A program made the position numbers and the translations under genes. This document shows, piece after piece, positions 1-9,274 of a DNA stretch of 64,000 bases. Under the pieces are notes generated by a model, which worked only from the letters and a program-made list of their open reading frames with translations, was not told the DNA's origin and ran no database searches. Source of the DNA: Tenggerimyces sp963762635. Its GTDB lineage: Bacteria > Actinomycetota > Actinomycetes > Propionibacteriales > Actinopolymorphaceae. Position 1 is the first letter of the stretch, and the number at the start of each line of letters is the position of its first letter. Location of the stretch: positions 620,001-684,000 of the forward strand of contig CAVXLQ010000018.1 of assembly GCA_963762635.1 (NCBI GenBank), written 5' to 3'.

Positions 1-330
1 ACCGAGGCCGGGCGCGACCCGCACGACCGCGCCCTGACCGACCTGGTCGGCGAGCTGGTGACCCGCAGCGACGTGTTCCGAACCCTGTGGGCCGCGCACA
101 ACGTGCGGCTGCACCGGACCGGCATCAAGCACTTCCACCACCCGGTCGTCGGCGACCTCGAGCTCTCCTTCGAAGCCCTCGCGCTGCCGGCCGATCCCGG
201 ACTCACGATGACGATCTACACAGCCGCCGCCGGCTCCCCCACCGAGGACGCCCTCAGCCTCCTGGCCAGCTGGTCCGCGACGGTGGACGAGCCGGCCCAG
301 CAGGCGAAGACCGACGCCTCGCTACCATGA
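1..330 (+). CDS. XRE-family regulator, MmyB-like C-terminal part (5' truncated by window)
   Basis: The open frame runs from base 1 to a TGA at 328-330 and lacks a start, so only the last 109 residues are present. The sequence has the features of the MmyB-like ligand-binding domain found C-terminal to an XRE helix-turn-helix in actinobacterial regulators: a segment around RTLWAAHNVRLH, a G-x-K-x-F-HHP motif, then VGDLELSFEALALP and a terminal YTAAAGSP segment. The missing N-terminus should carry the DNA-binding domain. The family is a PAS-like sensor of an unknown small ligand, often regulating a neighbouring oxidoreductase gene; that neighbour would lie outside this window. Family assignment is by remembered motif pattern. 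Confidence 0.8.
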   Translation, partial: TEAGRDPHDRALTDLVGELVTRSDVFRTLWAAHNVRLHRTGIKHFHHPVVGDLELSFEALALPADPGLTMTIYTAAAGSPTEDALSLLASWSATVDEPAQQAKTDASLP

Positions 331-503
331 TCACGCAGGGCAACTGGTGACGCTGCGTACCATTTCGTTCACTTTCGTCTCGGTGCGTAACCTTCTGCCC
401 CGGGCTATCGTTCATTCCTCCGAGGCCTTGCACCACCACAACTTCCCCACCACCGCCTAACCGGGTTGGCCCCACCCGAACGGGTTGGCACGTGAGGAGT
501 GTC

Positions 504-3500
504 ATGCGCGCCCCGCGCAACCGCAGTACCGAGGTGCTTCGTCGTGCGCCGGTGATCGCGCTCGCGACCGCGGCGCTGGTCGTCTCCGTACACCAGCCAG
601 CCGCCCGCGCTGACGGAGCCAGCACCACCCGGCCAGGGACGCTGCTGAATTCCAGCGGCGTCCCGGCCGCAGACCCCCTCACCGCCGACCACCGCGAGGG
701 CAGGGTCGGCCCGACCGACGCCCAGCGCGCTCGGGTCACCCAGCTCGCGGCGACGGCCCGGTGGACCAAGTTCGGTACGGCCGCCACCCTCTCCCCGACC
801 ACGCCCGACCAGCCGCTGGCACGAGGGCTGCAGGGCCACCCCGCGGCCGTCGCCCGCAGCTTCGTCGAGGCCAACCGAGTCCTGTTCCGGCAGAACGCGC
901 AGAGCGTCGACCAGCTCGAGGTCGTCACCAACGCCCCGCTCTCCGGCGCGACCACCCCGGCCAGCGTCGTCGTCCTGCGGGAGCGCTTCGGCGGCGTCCC
1001 GGCCGGCGCGGGCGGCCTGATCACGGTCGCGGTCGCCGGAGACCGGGTCGAGTACGCGAGCTCGTCCGCGTACGGCGCGTCAGCCCCGCCTGCCCAGGCC
1101 ACCCTCAACGCGATCACCGCCTGGCGCGCCGCCGCCAGAAGCCTCGGCCGCCAGCTCCCCGGGAACGCCGTCCGCCCGCTGCAGACGCCGACGGACCCGA
1201 CCCAGTGGGCCACGTTCACCGTCGCCGGCCTCGCCCAGGTCCAGCAGGTCAGGCTCACCGCGGTCGGCCTCCCCGGCCAGGGCGTGCGGCCGGCGTACGA
1301 GACCAACGTCGTCGACGTCCAGAACGGCACCGCGCTCGCCGCGACCACGTTCGTCGACGCGGTCACCGGCGCGATCCTCGTCCGCGCCAACCGGGTCGAC
1401 GCGCTCACCGGCAAGACCCGGCAGGCGCCGCCCGGAGGCTGCGATCCGACCCTCACCGGCTGCGGCGTGCGGCTCACCTCCGCCCCGGTCAACGCCGTCT
1501 GGAGCATGCTCGCCGGCGGCCCGCAGGGCGACAACGGCCTCGGCGGCCTCGGCGGCAGCCAGGGCGAGAACGCGATCACCACCGAGGCCTGGACGAGCCC
1601 GCTCAGCGCGTCCGGCCCCAGTACGCCGCCGAACGGCAGCCCGACGCCGGGCCAGGAGTTCACCGACGTCTGGCGGAGCTCCGGCTGCGACGTCGCCAAC
1701 CTGATGCCCGGCGGCAACGACATCGACGCGGCCGTCAAAGAGGTCTTCACACGCCACAACGCCTTGCACGACTGGACGTACGACCTCGGCTTCACCGAGC
1801 GCACGGCCAACCTGCAGCGCGCGAGCGCGACGTCCGGGGACCCGGAGGTCGGGTACGTCCAGTCCGGTGCGCTGACCGGCGGCTATCCGACGTACCTCGG
1901 CCGGAACAACGCCAACCAGGCCACGCTGCAGGACGGCATCCCCGGCATCACGAACCTGTACCTGTTCCAGCCGGTCGCCGCGCAGTGGTACGGCCCGTGC
2001 GTCGACGGCGCGTTCGACCCGACAGTCGTCGCGCACGAGTACGCGCACGCGGTGACCGAACGGATGGCCGCCGGCCCGGACCTCGGGCTCTCGGCGCCGA
2101 ACGCCCAAGGACTCGGCGAGTCCTGGTCCGATCTCATCGCCGCCGAGTACCTCCTCGCGCACGGCGAGACCGGCCGCAACGAGGCCCGCGCGACCGCGAT
2201 CGGCGGCTACGTGGCGGGCAACCCCCAGCGCGGCCTCCGCAACTACGCCGTGGGCTCCAGCCCGTTGAACTTCAGCAACCTCGGCTACGACCTCGCCGGG
2301 CCCGACGCGGCTGCCGACGGCGAGATCTGGACCGCGGCGAACTGGGACGTCCGTGGAGCCCTGATCGCCAAGTACAACAGGACTTTCCCCGTCGCCGACG
2401 CTGGTCTCCAGGAGGCTTGCGCGGCCGGTGATCGACCCGCCTCGCAGTGCTCGGGCAACCGGCGCTGGCTGCAGCTGGTCTTCGACTCGTTGCTGCTCCT
2501 GCAGCCCGACTCCGGCATGCCGACGGCGCGGGACGCGCTGCTCGCGGCCGACCGGTTGCGCTTCGGCGGCGCGAACCAGACCGAGATCTGGCAGGCGTTC
2601 GCGCGTCGTGGGCTCGGCGCCGCGGCCACGCTGACGCCGCTCGGAGCGGCGCGTCCGGACTTCAGCTCGCCGCTGGGTACCGAGGGCACGTTGCTCGTCA
2701 AAGCGGTCGAGGCCGCCTCGGGCCGGCCGCTCGCGGCCGCGATCCGCGTCGGCCGCTACCAGGCCGGGACGTCGCCGGTGACGACGACCGACGCGCGGGC
2801 GGGTGTTCCGCGGCACCTGCACCTCGTGCCCGGGACGTACGACCTCACCTGGTCGGCGCCGGGCTACGGCATGGGCCGGGCCCGTACGACGATCGGCGCC
2901 GGTCGGACGTCGTGGCTGACGCTGCACCTGTCCCGCAACGTCGCCTCGGCGACGAACGGCGCCCGGGCGTCCGCTGAGGAACCCGGCGCGGCTCGGCTCA
3001 TCGACGACTCCGAGTCCTCCGCGTGGTCGGTGGACGGCCGTACGCCGGACGCGGTCGGCGCCGCGGCCACCGTCGACCTGGCCGGCAGCACGCCGCAGGT
3101 CGTACGGTCGGTACGGGTCAGCGCGCTCCCCAGGTCGGTCGCCGGAACGTCCAGCGCCGACGGAGAGGCTCGCTTCGCCAGCCTGCGCAGCTTCGCGCTC
3201 GAGGCGTGCGGCACCGGCTGCTCGGCCGGCGGCGCTGGCTGGCGGCGGGTCTACACCTCGCCGGCCGACGCGTTCCCCGCCGGCCGGCCGCGTCCGGTGA
3301 CGCCGGACCTGGTGTTCCGCGAGTTCGACATCCCGGACGTTTCGGCGACCCAGCTGCGGCTGGTCGTGCTCTCGACCCAGTGCACCGGGGCGCCGGCGTA
3401 CGTCTCGGAACAGGACACCGACCCACTGTCGACGTCGGACTGCCGCGCCTCGGCGGCGGTCCAGAACGCGACCGTCGCCGAGCTCATGGCGTACGGCACC

Positions 3501-3548
3501 GACCCGGCGTCACGCCGGCCCAGCACCACGTTCGACGTCTGGGAGTGA
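504..3548 (+). CDS. Secreted M36 (fungalysin-type) zinc metallopeptidase
   Basis: The protein is 1014 residues from an ATG at 504, preceded by GAGGAG; a GTG at 492 lies in frame but overlaps that ribosome site. An N-terminal Arg-rich segment and a hydrophobic stretch ending near AAARAD-type residues form a Sec signal peptide. Residues about 60-250 look like the fungalysin/thermolysin propeptide that keeps the enzyme inactive until secretion. The zinc site is clear: HEYAH at about 511-515 and the third ligand Glu at about 539 in GLGESWSD. The C-terminus (about 740-1014) resembles a carboxypeptidase-regulatory-like Ig fold followed by a discoidin/F5-8-type domain, suggesting binding to surfaces or glycans. 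It is expected to degrade extracellular protein. It ends inside the left arm of a strong hairpin. Confidence 0.9.
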   Translation: MRAPRNRSTEVLRRAPVIALATAALVVSVHQPAARADGASTTRPGTLLNSSGVPAADPLTADHREGRVGPTDAQRARVTQLAATARWTKFGTAATLSPTTPDQPLARGLQGHPAAVARSFVEANRVLFRQNAQSVDQLEVVTNAPLSGATTPASVVVLRERFGGVPAGAGGLITVAVAGDRVEYASSSAYGASAPPAQATLNAITAWRAAARSLGRQLPGNAVRPLQTPTDPTQWATFTVAGLAQVQQVRLTAVGLPGQGVRPAYETNVVDVQNGTALAATTFVDAVTGAILVRANRVDALTGKTRQAPPGGCDPTLTGCGVRLTSAPVNAVWSMLAGGPQGDNGLGGLGGSQGENAITTEAWTSPLSASGPSTPPNGSPTPGQEFTDVWRSSGCDVANLMPGGNDIDAAVKEVFTRHNALHDWTYDLGFTERTANLQRASATSGDPEVGYVQSGALTGGYPTYLGRNNANQATLQDGIPGITNLYLFQPVAAQWYGPCVDGAFDPTVVAHEYAHAVTERMAAGPDLGLSAPNAQGLGESWSDLIAAEYLLAHGETGRNEARATAIGGYVAGNPQRGLRNYAVGSSPLNFSNLGYDLAGPDAAADGEIWTAANWDVRGALIAKYNRTFPVADAGLQEACAAGDRPASQCSGNRRWLQLVFDSLLLLQPDSGMPTARDALLAADRLRFGGANQTEIWQAFARRGLGAAATLTPLGAARPDFSSPLGTEGTLLVKAVEAASGRPLAAAIRVGRYQAGTSPVTTTDARAGVPRHLHLVPGTYDLTWSAPGYGMGRARTTIGAGRTSWLTLHLSRNVASATNGARASAEEPGAARLIDDSESSAWSVDGRTPDAVGAAATVDLAGSTPQVVRSVRVSALPRSVAGTSSADGEARFASLRSFALEACGTGCSAGGAGWRRVYTSPADAFPAGRPRPVTPDLVFREFDIPDVSATQLRLVVLSTQCTGAPAYVSEQDTDPLSTSDCRASAAVQNATVAELMAYGTDPASRRPSTTFDVWE

Positions 3549-3618
3549 TCATGATCGTGATCATGAAGCCGGAACGGTGACATACGCCGTTTTCCCTTCA
3601 TGATCACGATCATGATCA
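3546..3618. repeat. Perfect 23-bp inverted repeat, hairpin copy 1, probable bidirectional terminator
   Basis: The left arm (3546-3568) and right arm (3596-3618) are perfect reverse complements over 23 bases, built on TGATCATGAT and CATGAAG blocks, around a 27-nt loop containing its own small AACGG/CCGTT stem. The left arm begins with the stop codon of the M36 gene, and the converging nitroreductase-like gene ends at 3625, so it sits exactly where a two-way terminator would be useful. There is no U-tract. A diverged relative with the same loop length is at 40605-40679. Confidence 0.85.
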
Positions 3619-3624
3619 CGGCGC

Positions 3625-4239
3625 TCAGGCGGGAGGCAGCGGCGTCCAGGACGTGTCGGCGCCCACGTCGCGGGTGCGCTTGAGCTCGAAGAAGCCCTCG
3701 GTGTTGGCGACCAGCAGGACGCCGTCCCAGAGCTTGCCGGCCGCCTCGCCGCGCGGGATGGGCGTCACGACCGGACCGAAGAAAGCCGAGCCGTCGACGC
3801 TGATCACCGGCGTACCCACGTCGGTGCCGACCTGGTCCATGCCCTCGTCGTGGCTCTTCCGCAGCGCCTCGTCGAACTCGTCCGACTCGACGGCGTCGGC
3901 CAGCGACCGGTCGAAGCCCGCGGCCTCGAGCGCGTCCTCGTACGTCGCCTTCTCGCGTGGCTTCTTGTCGAGGTGGAACGCCGTTCCGAACGCCGTGTAG
4001 AGCCTCAGCAGCGCGTCCGAACGGTCCTCGCCCGCCTTCTCCGCCTCAGCCGCCGCGGCCATGATCGCCCGCACCGCACCATGCTGCCTACCCTCGTTCA
4101 GATAGGCGAGGCTCATCACGTGCCATTGCGCCCGAACGGGCCGGACTCGCTCGACCTCCAACATCCACCGGGACGTGATCCACGCCCAGGGGCAACCCGG
4201 GTCGAACCAGAAATCGGCTACCTGACGGTCGTCCGCCAT
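3625..4239 (-). CDS. DsbA-like mycothiol-dependent nitroreductase (Rv2466c family)
   Basis: This 204-residue protein has the DsbA/thioredoxin-like layout: a short beta start (FWFDPGCPWAW), then the helical insertion and the cis-Pro loop near GTPVISVDG. The start of the sequence closely resembles the mycobacterial mycoredoxin Rv2466c, which uses mycothiol to reduce nitro-drugs and probably disulfides. Mycothiol chemistry fits an actinobacterium. The active site here is C-P-W-A rather than CPWC, so the second, resolving cysteine is absent and a monothiol mechanism is implied. It is cytoplasmic, with no signal peptide. ATG start at 4239; it converges with the M36 gene across a shared hairpin and is divergent from pepN. 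Confidence 0.85.
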   Translation of the reverse strand: MADDRQVADFWFDPGCPWAWITSRWMLEVERVRPVRAQWHVMSLAYLNEGRQHGAVRAIMAAAAEAEKAGEDRSDALLRLYTAFGTAFHLDKKPREKATYEDALEAAGFDRSLADAVESDEFDEALRKSHDEGMDQVGTDVGTPVISVDGSAFFGPVVTPIPRGEAAGKLWDGVLLVANTEGFFELKRTRDVGADTSWTPLPPA

Positions 4240-4355
4240 TTGTCGCTCCTCGAGTACGTACGTGCCCTACGTCTGACCCCTACCTCAGCGGCAACCTCGC
4301 CAACCCTTCCTGGCATTCCGTGAGCGTCCGGAACTGACCGTGCGAGGATGGACCA

Positions 4356-6914
4356 ATGCCAGGAAGCAACCTCACCCGCGCCGAAGCCGCGGAGCGAGCA
4401 CGACTGATCGCCGTCGACGGATACGACGTCGAGCTCGACCTCACCGGCGCACCTGACAAGTCGTACGCGACGTACCCGTCCACGACGGTCGTCCGCTTCC
4501 GCTGCACCGAGCCGGGCGCGAGTACGTTCGCCGATCTCGTCGCGCCGAGCGTCCGCGAGCTCACGCTCAACGGGCGGCAGCTGGACCCCGCGCAGGCGTT
4601 CGACGGGACGCGCATCCAGCTCGACGAGCTCGCCGAGACGAACGAGCTCCGCGTGGTCGCCGACGCGGCGTACATGACCACCGGTGAGGGCATCCACCGC
4701 TTCGTCGACCCGGTCGACGGGTTGACCTACCTGTACTCGCAGTTCGAGGTCCCGGACGCGCGCCGCGTCTACACGACGTTCGAGCAGCCCGACCTCAAGG
4801 CCACGTTCCAGCTCAGCGTGATCGCGCCCGAGGACTGGCAGATCGTCTCCAACTCCCCCACGCCCGCGCCGACCTCGCTCGGCGACGGCGTCGCGCGGTG
4901 GGAGTTCGAGTCGACTGTGCGCATCTCGACCTACATCACCGCGCTCGTCGCCGGCCCGTACCACGGCGTGCACGGCACCGTGCAGGCGCGCAACGGCGAG
5001 ATCCCGCTCGGCGTCTTCTGCCGGCAGTCGATCGCCTCGCACCTCGACGCCGACGAGATCCTCGACGTCACGCGGCGCGGTTTCGCCTTCTACGAGGAGC
5101 TTTTCGACTACCCGTACCCGTTCGCGAAGTACGACCAGCTGTTCGTGCCCGAGTACAACATGGGCGCGATGGAGAACGCCGGTTGCGTGACGATTCGCGA
5201 CGAGTACGTGTTCCGCAGCCGGATGACCGACGCCGCGTACGAGGTGCGCGCGACGACGATCCTGCACGAGCTCGCGCACATGTGGTTCGGCGATCTCGTC
5301 ACGATGCGTTGGTGGGACGACCTGTGGCTGAACGAGTCGTTCGCCACGTACGCGAGCATGCTCTGCCAGGCCGAGGCGACCCGGTGGACGAACGCGTGGA
5401 CGACGTTCGCGAACACCGACAAGGTGTGGGCGTACCGGCAGGACCAGCTGCCGACGACGCACCCGATCTCGGCGGACATCGGCGACCTCGAGGACGTCGA
5501 GACGAACTTCGACGGCATCACGTACGCCAAGGGCGCGAGCGTGCTCAAGCAGCTCGTCGCGTGGGTCGGTCGCGAGGAGTTCTTCGCCGGGCTGCGGCAC
5601 TACTTCAAGACCTACGAGTGGGGGAACGCCTCGCTCGCGGACCTGCGCGAGTGCCTCGAGGCGACGAGCGGTCGCGACCTCGACGCGTGGAGCCGGGAGT
5701 GGCTCGAGACTGCTGGCGTGAGCACGATGTCCGCCGAGTTCGAGGTCGGGGAGGACGGGCGGTTCACGTCGTTCTTCGTTCGGCAGACCGCGGTTCCCGA
5801 GTATCCGACGCTTCGCTCGCACCGGTTGGCGATCGGGCTCTACTCGCTCAACGCCGACGGGTTGGTGCGGCAGTCGCGGATCGAACGCGACGTGGTCGGC
5901 GAGCGCACCGCCATCCCCGAGCTGCTCGGCGCCACGCAGCCGGATCTGCTGCTGCTGAACGACGACGACCTCGCGTTCACGAAGATCCGGTTGGACCCGC
6001 GGTCGCTCGACACCTTGGTGTCGCACATCGGGTCGCTCGACAACTCGCTCGCCCGGTCACTGTGCTGGATGTCGGCGTGGGACATGTGCCGCGATGCCGA
6101 GCTGCCGGGCCGCGACTATGTCCAACTGGTGTTGAACGGTGTGGCCTCCGAGCCCGACATCAACACCGTGCAGATGCTCGTCCGGACCGCGAACTTCGCG
6201 TCGAAGCTCTACAGCACGCCCGCTCGTCGGGAAGAGGCTCTCGCCTTGTGGGCTTCGGGATTGCGGGCTCTGGCCGAATCGGCGGAGGCTGGCAGTGACA
6301 AGCAGCTGACGTTCGTTCGGATGTTCGCGGCGTCCGCTCAGTCCTCCGAGGACGCGGCGTTCATGGCCGGTCTGCTGGACGGGTCGGTGACGTTGCCGGA
6401 GCTCGCGGTCGACGCCGAGGTGCGGTGGTTGCTGGTGCAGGAGCTGGCGCGACTCGGCGCGATCGGCACGGTCGAGATCGACGCCGAGCTCTCGCGGGAC
6501 GGGACGATCCGTGGCCAGGAGGAGGCGGCCGCGGCGCGGGCCGCGCGGCCTCTGGGCGACGCCAAGGAGCAAGCCTGGGTTGACGGTGTCGAGCGCGACG
6601 ACGTGCCGAACCAGACGCAGGCCAAGACGATTCGCGGCTTCTGGCAGTTCGGGCAGGAGGAGCTGCTGGCGCCGTACGTCGACCGCTACCTCGAGGCTGC
6701 GACCTGGGTGTGGGAGCGCAAGACGACGGAGATGGCGACGAACGTCCTGGTGGGCTTGTTCCCGCGGGCGTTGCCCACGCCGGAGACGGCCGCGAAGGTG
6801 CGTTCGTGGTTGGAGACCCATCAGCCCAGCGGCGCCGTGCGGCGGCTGGTGTCGGAGGGGCTGGCCGACCTGGAACGTACGTTGCGGGCGCAGGAGCGCG
6901 ACGGTCAGGGCTGA
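4356..6914 (+). CDS. pepN: Aminopeptidase N (M1 family)
   Basis: The 852-residue protein has the M1 signature set: GAMEN exopeptidase motif at about 270-274, HELAH zinc motif at about 304-308 and the third zinc ligand Glu about 19 residues on, in the WLNESFATY stretch. Length matches the Streptomyces lividans-type PepN (roughly 850-860 residues). It removes N-terminal residues from peptides in the cytoplasm. The last approximately 300 residues form the ERAP1-like helical C-terminal domain. Start at ATG 4356; no strong Shine-Dalgarno is visible and the start agrees with the family N-terminus (PGSNLTRAEAAERA). Its 3' end overlaps the convergent nucleotidyltransferase gene by 10 bases. Confidence 0.96.
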   Translation: MPGSNLTRAEAAERARLIAVDGYDVELDLTGAPDKSYATYPSTTVVRFRCTEPGASTFADLVAPSVRELTLNGRQLDPAQAFDGTRIQLDELAETNELRVVADAAYMTTGEGIHRFVDPVDGLTYLYSQFEVPDARRVYTTFEQPDLKATFQLSVIAPEDWQIVSNSPTPAPTSLGDGVARWEFESTVRISTYITALVAGPYHGVHGTVQARNGEIPLGVFCRQSIASHLDADEILDVTRRGFAFYEELFDYPYPFAKYDQLFVPEYNMGAMENAGCVTIRDEYVFRSRMTDAAYEVRATTILHELAHMWFGDLVTMRWWDDLWLNESFATYASMLCQAEATRWTNAWTTFANTDKVWAYRQDQLPTTHPISADIGDLEDVETNFDGITYAKGASVLKQLVAWVGREEFFAGLRHYFKTYEWGNASLADLRECLEATSGRDLDAWSREWLETAGVSTMSAEFEVGEDGRFTSFFVRQTAVPEYPTLRSHRLAIGLYSLNADGLVRQSRIERDVVGERTAIPELLGATQPDLLLLNDDDLAFTKIRLDPRSLDTLVSHIGSLDNSLARSLCWMSAWDMCRDAELPGRDYVQLVLNGVASEPDINTVQMLVRTANFASKLYSTPARREEALALWASGLRALAESAEAGSDKQLTFVRMFAASAQSSEDAAFMAGLLDGSVTLPELAVDAEVRWLLVQELARLGAIGTVEIDAELSRDGTIRGQEEAAAARAARPLGDAKEQAWVDGVERDDVPNQTQAKTIRGFWQFGQEELLAPYVDRYLEAATWVWERKTTEMATNVLVGLFPRALPTPETAAKVRSWLETHQPSGAVRRLVSEGLADLERTLRAQERDGQG

Positions 6915-7741
6915 GTCAGCCCTCTGGTGACGTAGGCGGTCACCGTCTGGTCGAGGTCCTCGGGCCACGGGATCCCCTGTGACTCGAGGGCTTCGCGGCC
7001 GGCGGTGCGGTAGGCCTCGGCGGTCGCGAGCATCGCCGGAGCCAACGCCTCCATGGTGGCGTCCAGGGGTGGCAGCGACTCGAGCACTTCTCGCTGGCGC
7101 GGGGTGAGCTTGGAGCTCCACTGCTTCACGCCGGTGGCGGGTAGCGGCTGGTTGGCCTGGACGAACAGCTCGTGCAGCAGCTGCCGGCTGAGCTGCACGC
7201 CGGACACGCCGAGGAGGTAGTCGCGGCGGACCACGTTCGCGGGAACGAAGATCGCCAGCAGCCGGAAGAACTCCTCGACGATCCACTCCATCCGTTCCCG
7301 GTCGGGCAGCGTAGGCGGCTTCGGACCGGGGATGCTGGCATCGAGGCCGTCGCGGTCCAGGACGACGAGCCTGGTGCGGAACGGGGTCGTCGTTGTCGCC
7401 GTGGTGACCGACTCGACGACGACGTCCAGGCGTTCGCACGCCCTGGTCAGCGAGTAGAAGCTGCCGGGTGCGAACGTGAGCGGTCTGGCGACCAGCGTGG
7501 GGGTGATGGTGGCGAGCCACTCGCGCCAGTTCTCGGCGAACGCGTCCAGGTCGTCGTCTCTGACCGCGAGCAGGACGTCGAGGTCGGAGCCCGCGTCCGC
7601 GTCGCCTCGGGCGAGCGAACCGGACAGCCAGAGCGCGCGGATCCGTTCGTCGTGCTCCACCACGGTGTGCAGGCGGTCGAACAGTCCGCGATAGCCCTCG
7701 GGCAGTGGCGCGAGGGCTCGTTCGACCGCTGGGTCGTGCAC
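6905..7741 (-). CDS. Nucleotidyltransferase-domain protein (aminoglycoside-adenylyltransferase-like)
   Basis: The protein is 278 residues. Near residue 40 it carries the polymerase-beta fold motif G-S-x-A-R-G followed by S-D-L-D-V, which binds Mg-NTP; the rest is helical and resembles the C-terminal half of ANT-type and other minimal nucleotidyltransferases. The substrate cannot be read from the sequence; antibiotic modification, protein nucleotidylation or a housekeeping role are all possible. The start is a GTG at 7741 whose G is the last base of the TAG of the upstream DUF5130 gene (TAGTG), so the two are probably translationally coupled. The last 10 bases overlap the convergent pepN end. 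Confidence 0.8.
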   Translation of the reverse strand: MHDPAVERALAPLPEGYRGLFDRLHTVVEHDERIRALWLSGSLARGDADAGSDLDVLLAVRDDDLDAFAENWREWLATITPTLVARPLTFAPGSFYSLTRACERLDVVVESVTTATTTTPFRTRLVVLDRDGLDASIPGPKPPTLPDRERMEWIVEEFFRLLAIFVPANVVRRDYLLGVSGVQLSRQLLHELFVQANQPLPATGVKQWSSKLTPRQREVLESLPPLDATMEALAPAMLATAEAYRTAGREALESQGIPWPEDLDQTVTAYVTRGLTQP

Positions 7742-8130
7742 TAGGGGGTGTCGGTGTGCACCGTCGTCGGGCGGCGGGCGTGCTCGGCGAGCTGCTGGAC
7801 GCCGGCGATCGAACCGCCGACCAGGTCGCCCACGGCGAACGCGGACTGCATGGTCAGCGCGACCAGGGCGCAGTCTTCGTCGGACAGCACGCGACGTACC
7901 TCGGTGCCGGTGACGATCTCCAGGCGGTTGGCGCCGGGGTCGATGAACACGAGCACCGCGCGGTCGCTGTCGGCCAGCCCGGCGTGCAGGGTCTCGGCGT
8001 ACGGGCGGGTCTCCTCGTCCGCGCCGCCGATGTGCACGGTGAACGGATAGCCGCTGAGCTCGGTCGCGTTCCGTACGGCGTGCGCGATATCGCCACGCTC
8101 CCGGCCACTCAGGCCCTCACCAGCTGGCAC
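7741..8130 (-). CDS. DUF5130 family protein (TPM-domain-like)
   Basis: This protein of about 129 residues has the actinobacterial DUF5130 pattern: an N-terminal helix (RERGDIAHAVRNA), a central YPFTVHIGG strand, R-P-Y-AETLHAGL, the VLVFIDPGANRLEIVTG core and a final FAVGDLVGGSIAGVQQL helix. The fold resembles TPM domains; no enzymatic role is established. The GTG at 8130 is preferred because GAGGAGG lies 6 bases upstream; a GTG at 8136 would abut that site. It overlaps the end of the upstream membrane-protein gene, and its stop overlaps the next start, so three genes at 8467-6905 form one tightly packed operon. Confidence 0.85.
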   Translation of the reverse strand: MPAGEGLSGRERGDIAHAVRNATELSGYPFTVHIGGADEETRPYAETLHAGLADSDRAVLVFIDPGANRLEIVTGTEVRRVLSDEDCALVALTMQSAFAVGDLVGGSIAGVQQLAEHARRPTTVHTDTP

Positions 8131-8467
8131 CTGCACCTCCTCGTTGCTTCGCGGCCGCTGCCGTCTCGGCCTCGGCGGTCACCGGCTGCTTCGGCGCGGG
8201 GCCGAACCAGAGCGGCTCGGACCACCACGACAGGCCGGGCCGGTAGCCGGAGCCGCGGACCAGCGACGGGGCGATGACGAGTACGGCGATGAGCAGGAAG
8301 AGACCGACCGGGATGCCGACGTAGATGCCGATGACCTCGACCCACGGCATCGGCCCGTTCTCAGTCCAGGACGACGGCGTCTCCGCCAGCGCGATGCCCG
8401 GCACCGCGGTCATGGCAGCTGCGACGCTCCCGACGGTGGCCCAACGCAGAGCCTTCCGGATCTTCAC
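8117..8467 (-). CDS. Small single- or double-span membrane protein, unknown function
   Basis: The 116-residue product begins with MKIRKALRW and a hydrophobic run ending at ALA, a likely signal peptide or first membrane segment, then a second hydrophobic span at about residues 45-68 (IGIYVGIPVGLFLLIAVL), a Trp-rich WWSEPLWFGP patch and an Ala/Gln-rich tail. Small proteins of this shape sit beside DUF5130 genes in actinobacteria, suggesting a joint envelope role; this is inference. No known domain is recognised. ATG start at 8467; first gene of the DUF5130 operon. Confidence 0.75.
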   Translation of the reverse strand: MKIRKALRWATVGSVAAAMTAVPGIALAETPSSWTENGPMPWVEVIGIYVGIPVGLFLLIAVLVIAPSLVRGSGYRPGLSWWSEPLWFGPAPKQPVTAEAETAAAAKQRGGAGASW

Positions 8468-8476
8468 GAGGACACG

Positions 8477-9250
8477 CTATCGAGTAGGTGGCGCTTCGCG
8501 ATGATCGACCCGCGCCTCCAGGGCGGCGAGGTCTCGTTCGGCGTAGAGGCGGTGCTGCCACTCCTCGTTGAGGATGAGGTGGAGGACCTCGGTGACGTTG
8601 AAGCTGATCGAGGCCGGCCAGGCCTTCTCTTCGACTGGGACGGTGTCGCTGGCCAGCTGCTCCGCGGTGAGGTCGTGGAGGAGGTGGCGGATCGTTTCTT
8701 GGCGTTCTCCGCGGATCGCGAGGATCTCGTCCAGGCTCGGCCTGGCCTCGCGGTCTCTGGGGATGCCGGGGATGTCGTCCAGCTGGTCGAACGGCAGATC
8801 GAGGGGATGCCACGGGTTGGGGTTGCCTTGGATGACGCGGTGGATCCAGGCGTCGGCGGCGAAGTTGAGGTGGCGGAGCGTCTCGATGAACGACCACTCG
8901 CCTTCGACCCGCTCGTGGAGCCGCTCGGGCGGCAACCGCCTGGCCCGCGCGACGGTGCTGTCCCAGAGCCGTTCGAGCAGCTCCCAGGCCTCCCGGAAGC
9001 CGTCCGGATGGGTCGGCCGCATCTTGACCCGGTCCGGATGCCGGCGGTCGAGCTCGGCGAGGATGAGCGGAACGACGTCGACGCCGTTGACGACGAGGTT
9101 CTCGACGTAGCCGTCGATCGTGACGTTCTCCAACTCCACGCCGCGCAACACCGCGCCGCGGAACGTGACCCGCTCGAACCGGGCGTCGCTCAGATCCACA
9201 TCGCGAAACTGGGCGCCGCTGAGGTCGGTCCCCTCGAACTTCTCAGTCAT
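8477..9250 (-). CDS. DinB-family protein with N-terminal pentapeptide repeats
   Basis: The 257-residue protein starts at the ATG at 9250; longer in-frame starts upstream give unconserved, low-complexity sequence. Residues about 4-50 form pentapeptide repeats of the A(D/N)LxF type (DLSGAQFRDVDLSDARF), making a short beta-helix. The rest is a four-helix DinB domain: SFIETLRHLNFAADAW and HLILNEEWQHR supply the likely metal-binding histidines. DinB proteins are metal-dependent, and in actinobacteria some are thiol transferases using mycothiol; which substrate this one uses is unknown. It ends just 9 bases from the start of the membrane-protein gene, so it may be the leading gene of that operon. 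Confidence 0.85.
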   Translation of the reverse strand: MTEKFEGTDLSGAQFRDVDLSDARFERVTFRGAVLRGVELENVTIDGYVENLVVNGVDVVPLILAELDRRHPDRVKMRPTHPDGFREAWELLERLWDSTVARARRLPPERLHERVEGEWSFIETLRHLNFAADAWIHRVIQGNPNPWHPLDLPFDQLDDIPGIPRDREARPSLDEILAIRGERQETIRHLLHDLTAEQLASDTVPVEEKAWPASISFNVTEVLHLILNEEWQHRLYAERDLAALEARVDHREAPPTR

Positions 9251-9274
9251 GGCGGCCACCGTAGACCGCTTTCC

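Noticed and set aside
254..1810. Long minus-strand frame (518 residues) over the M36 gene
   Set aside because: It is a GC-rich antisense shadow of the metallopeptidase, with Arg/Pro/Ala-rich composition and no domain.
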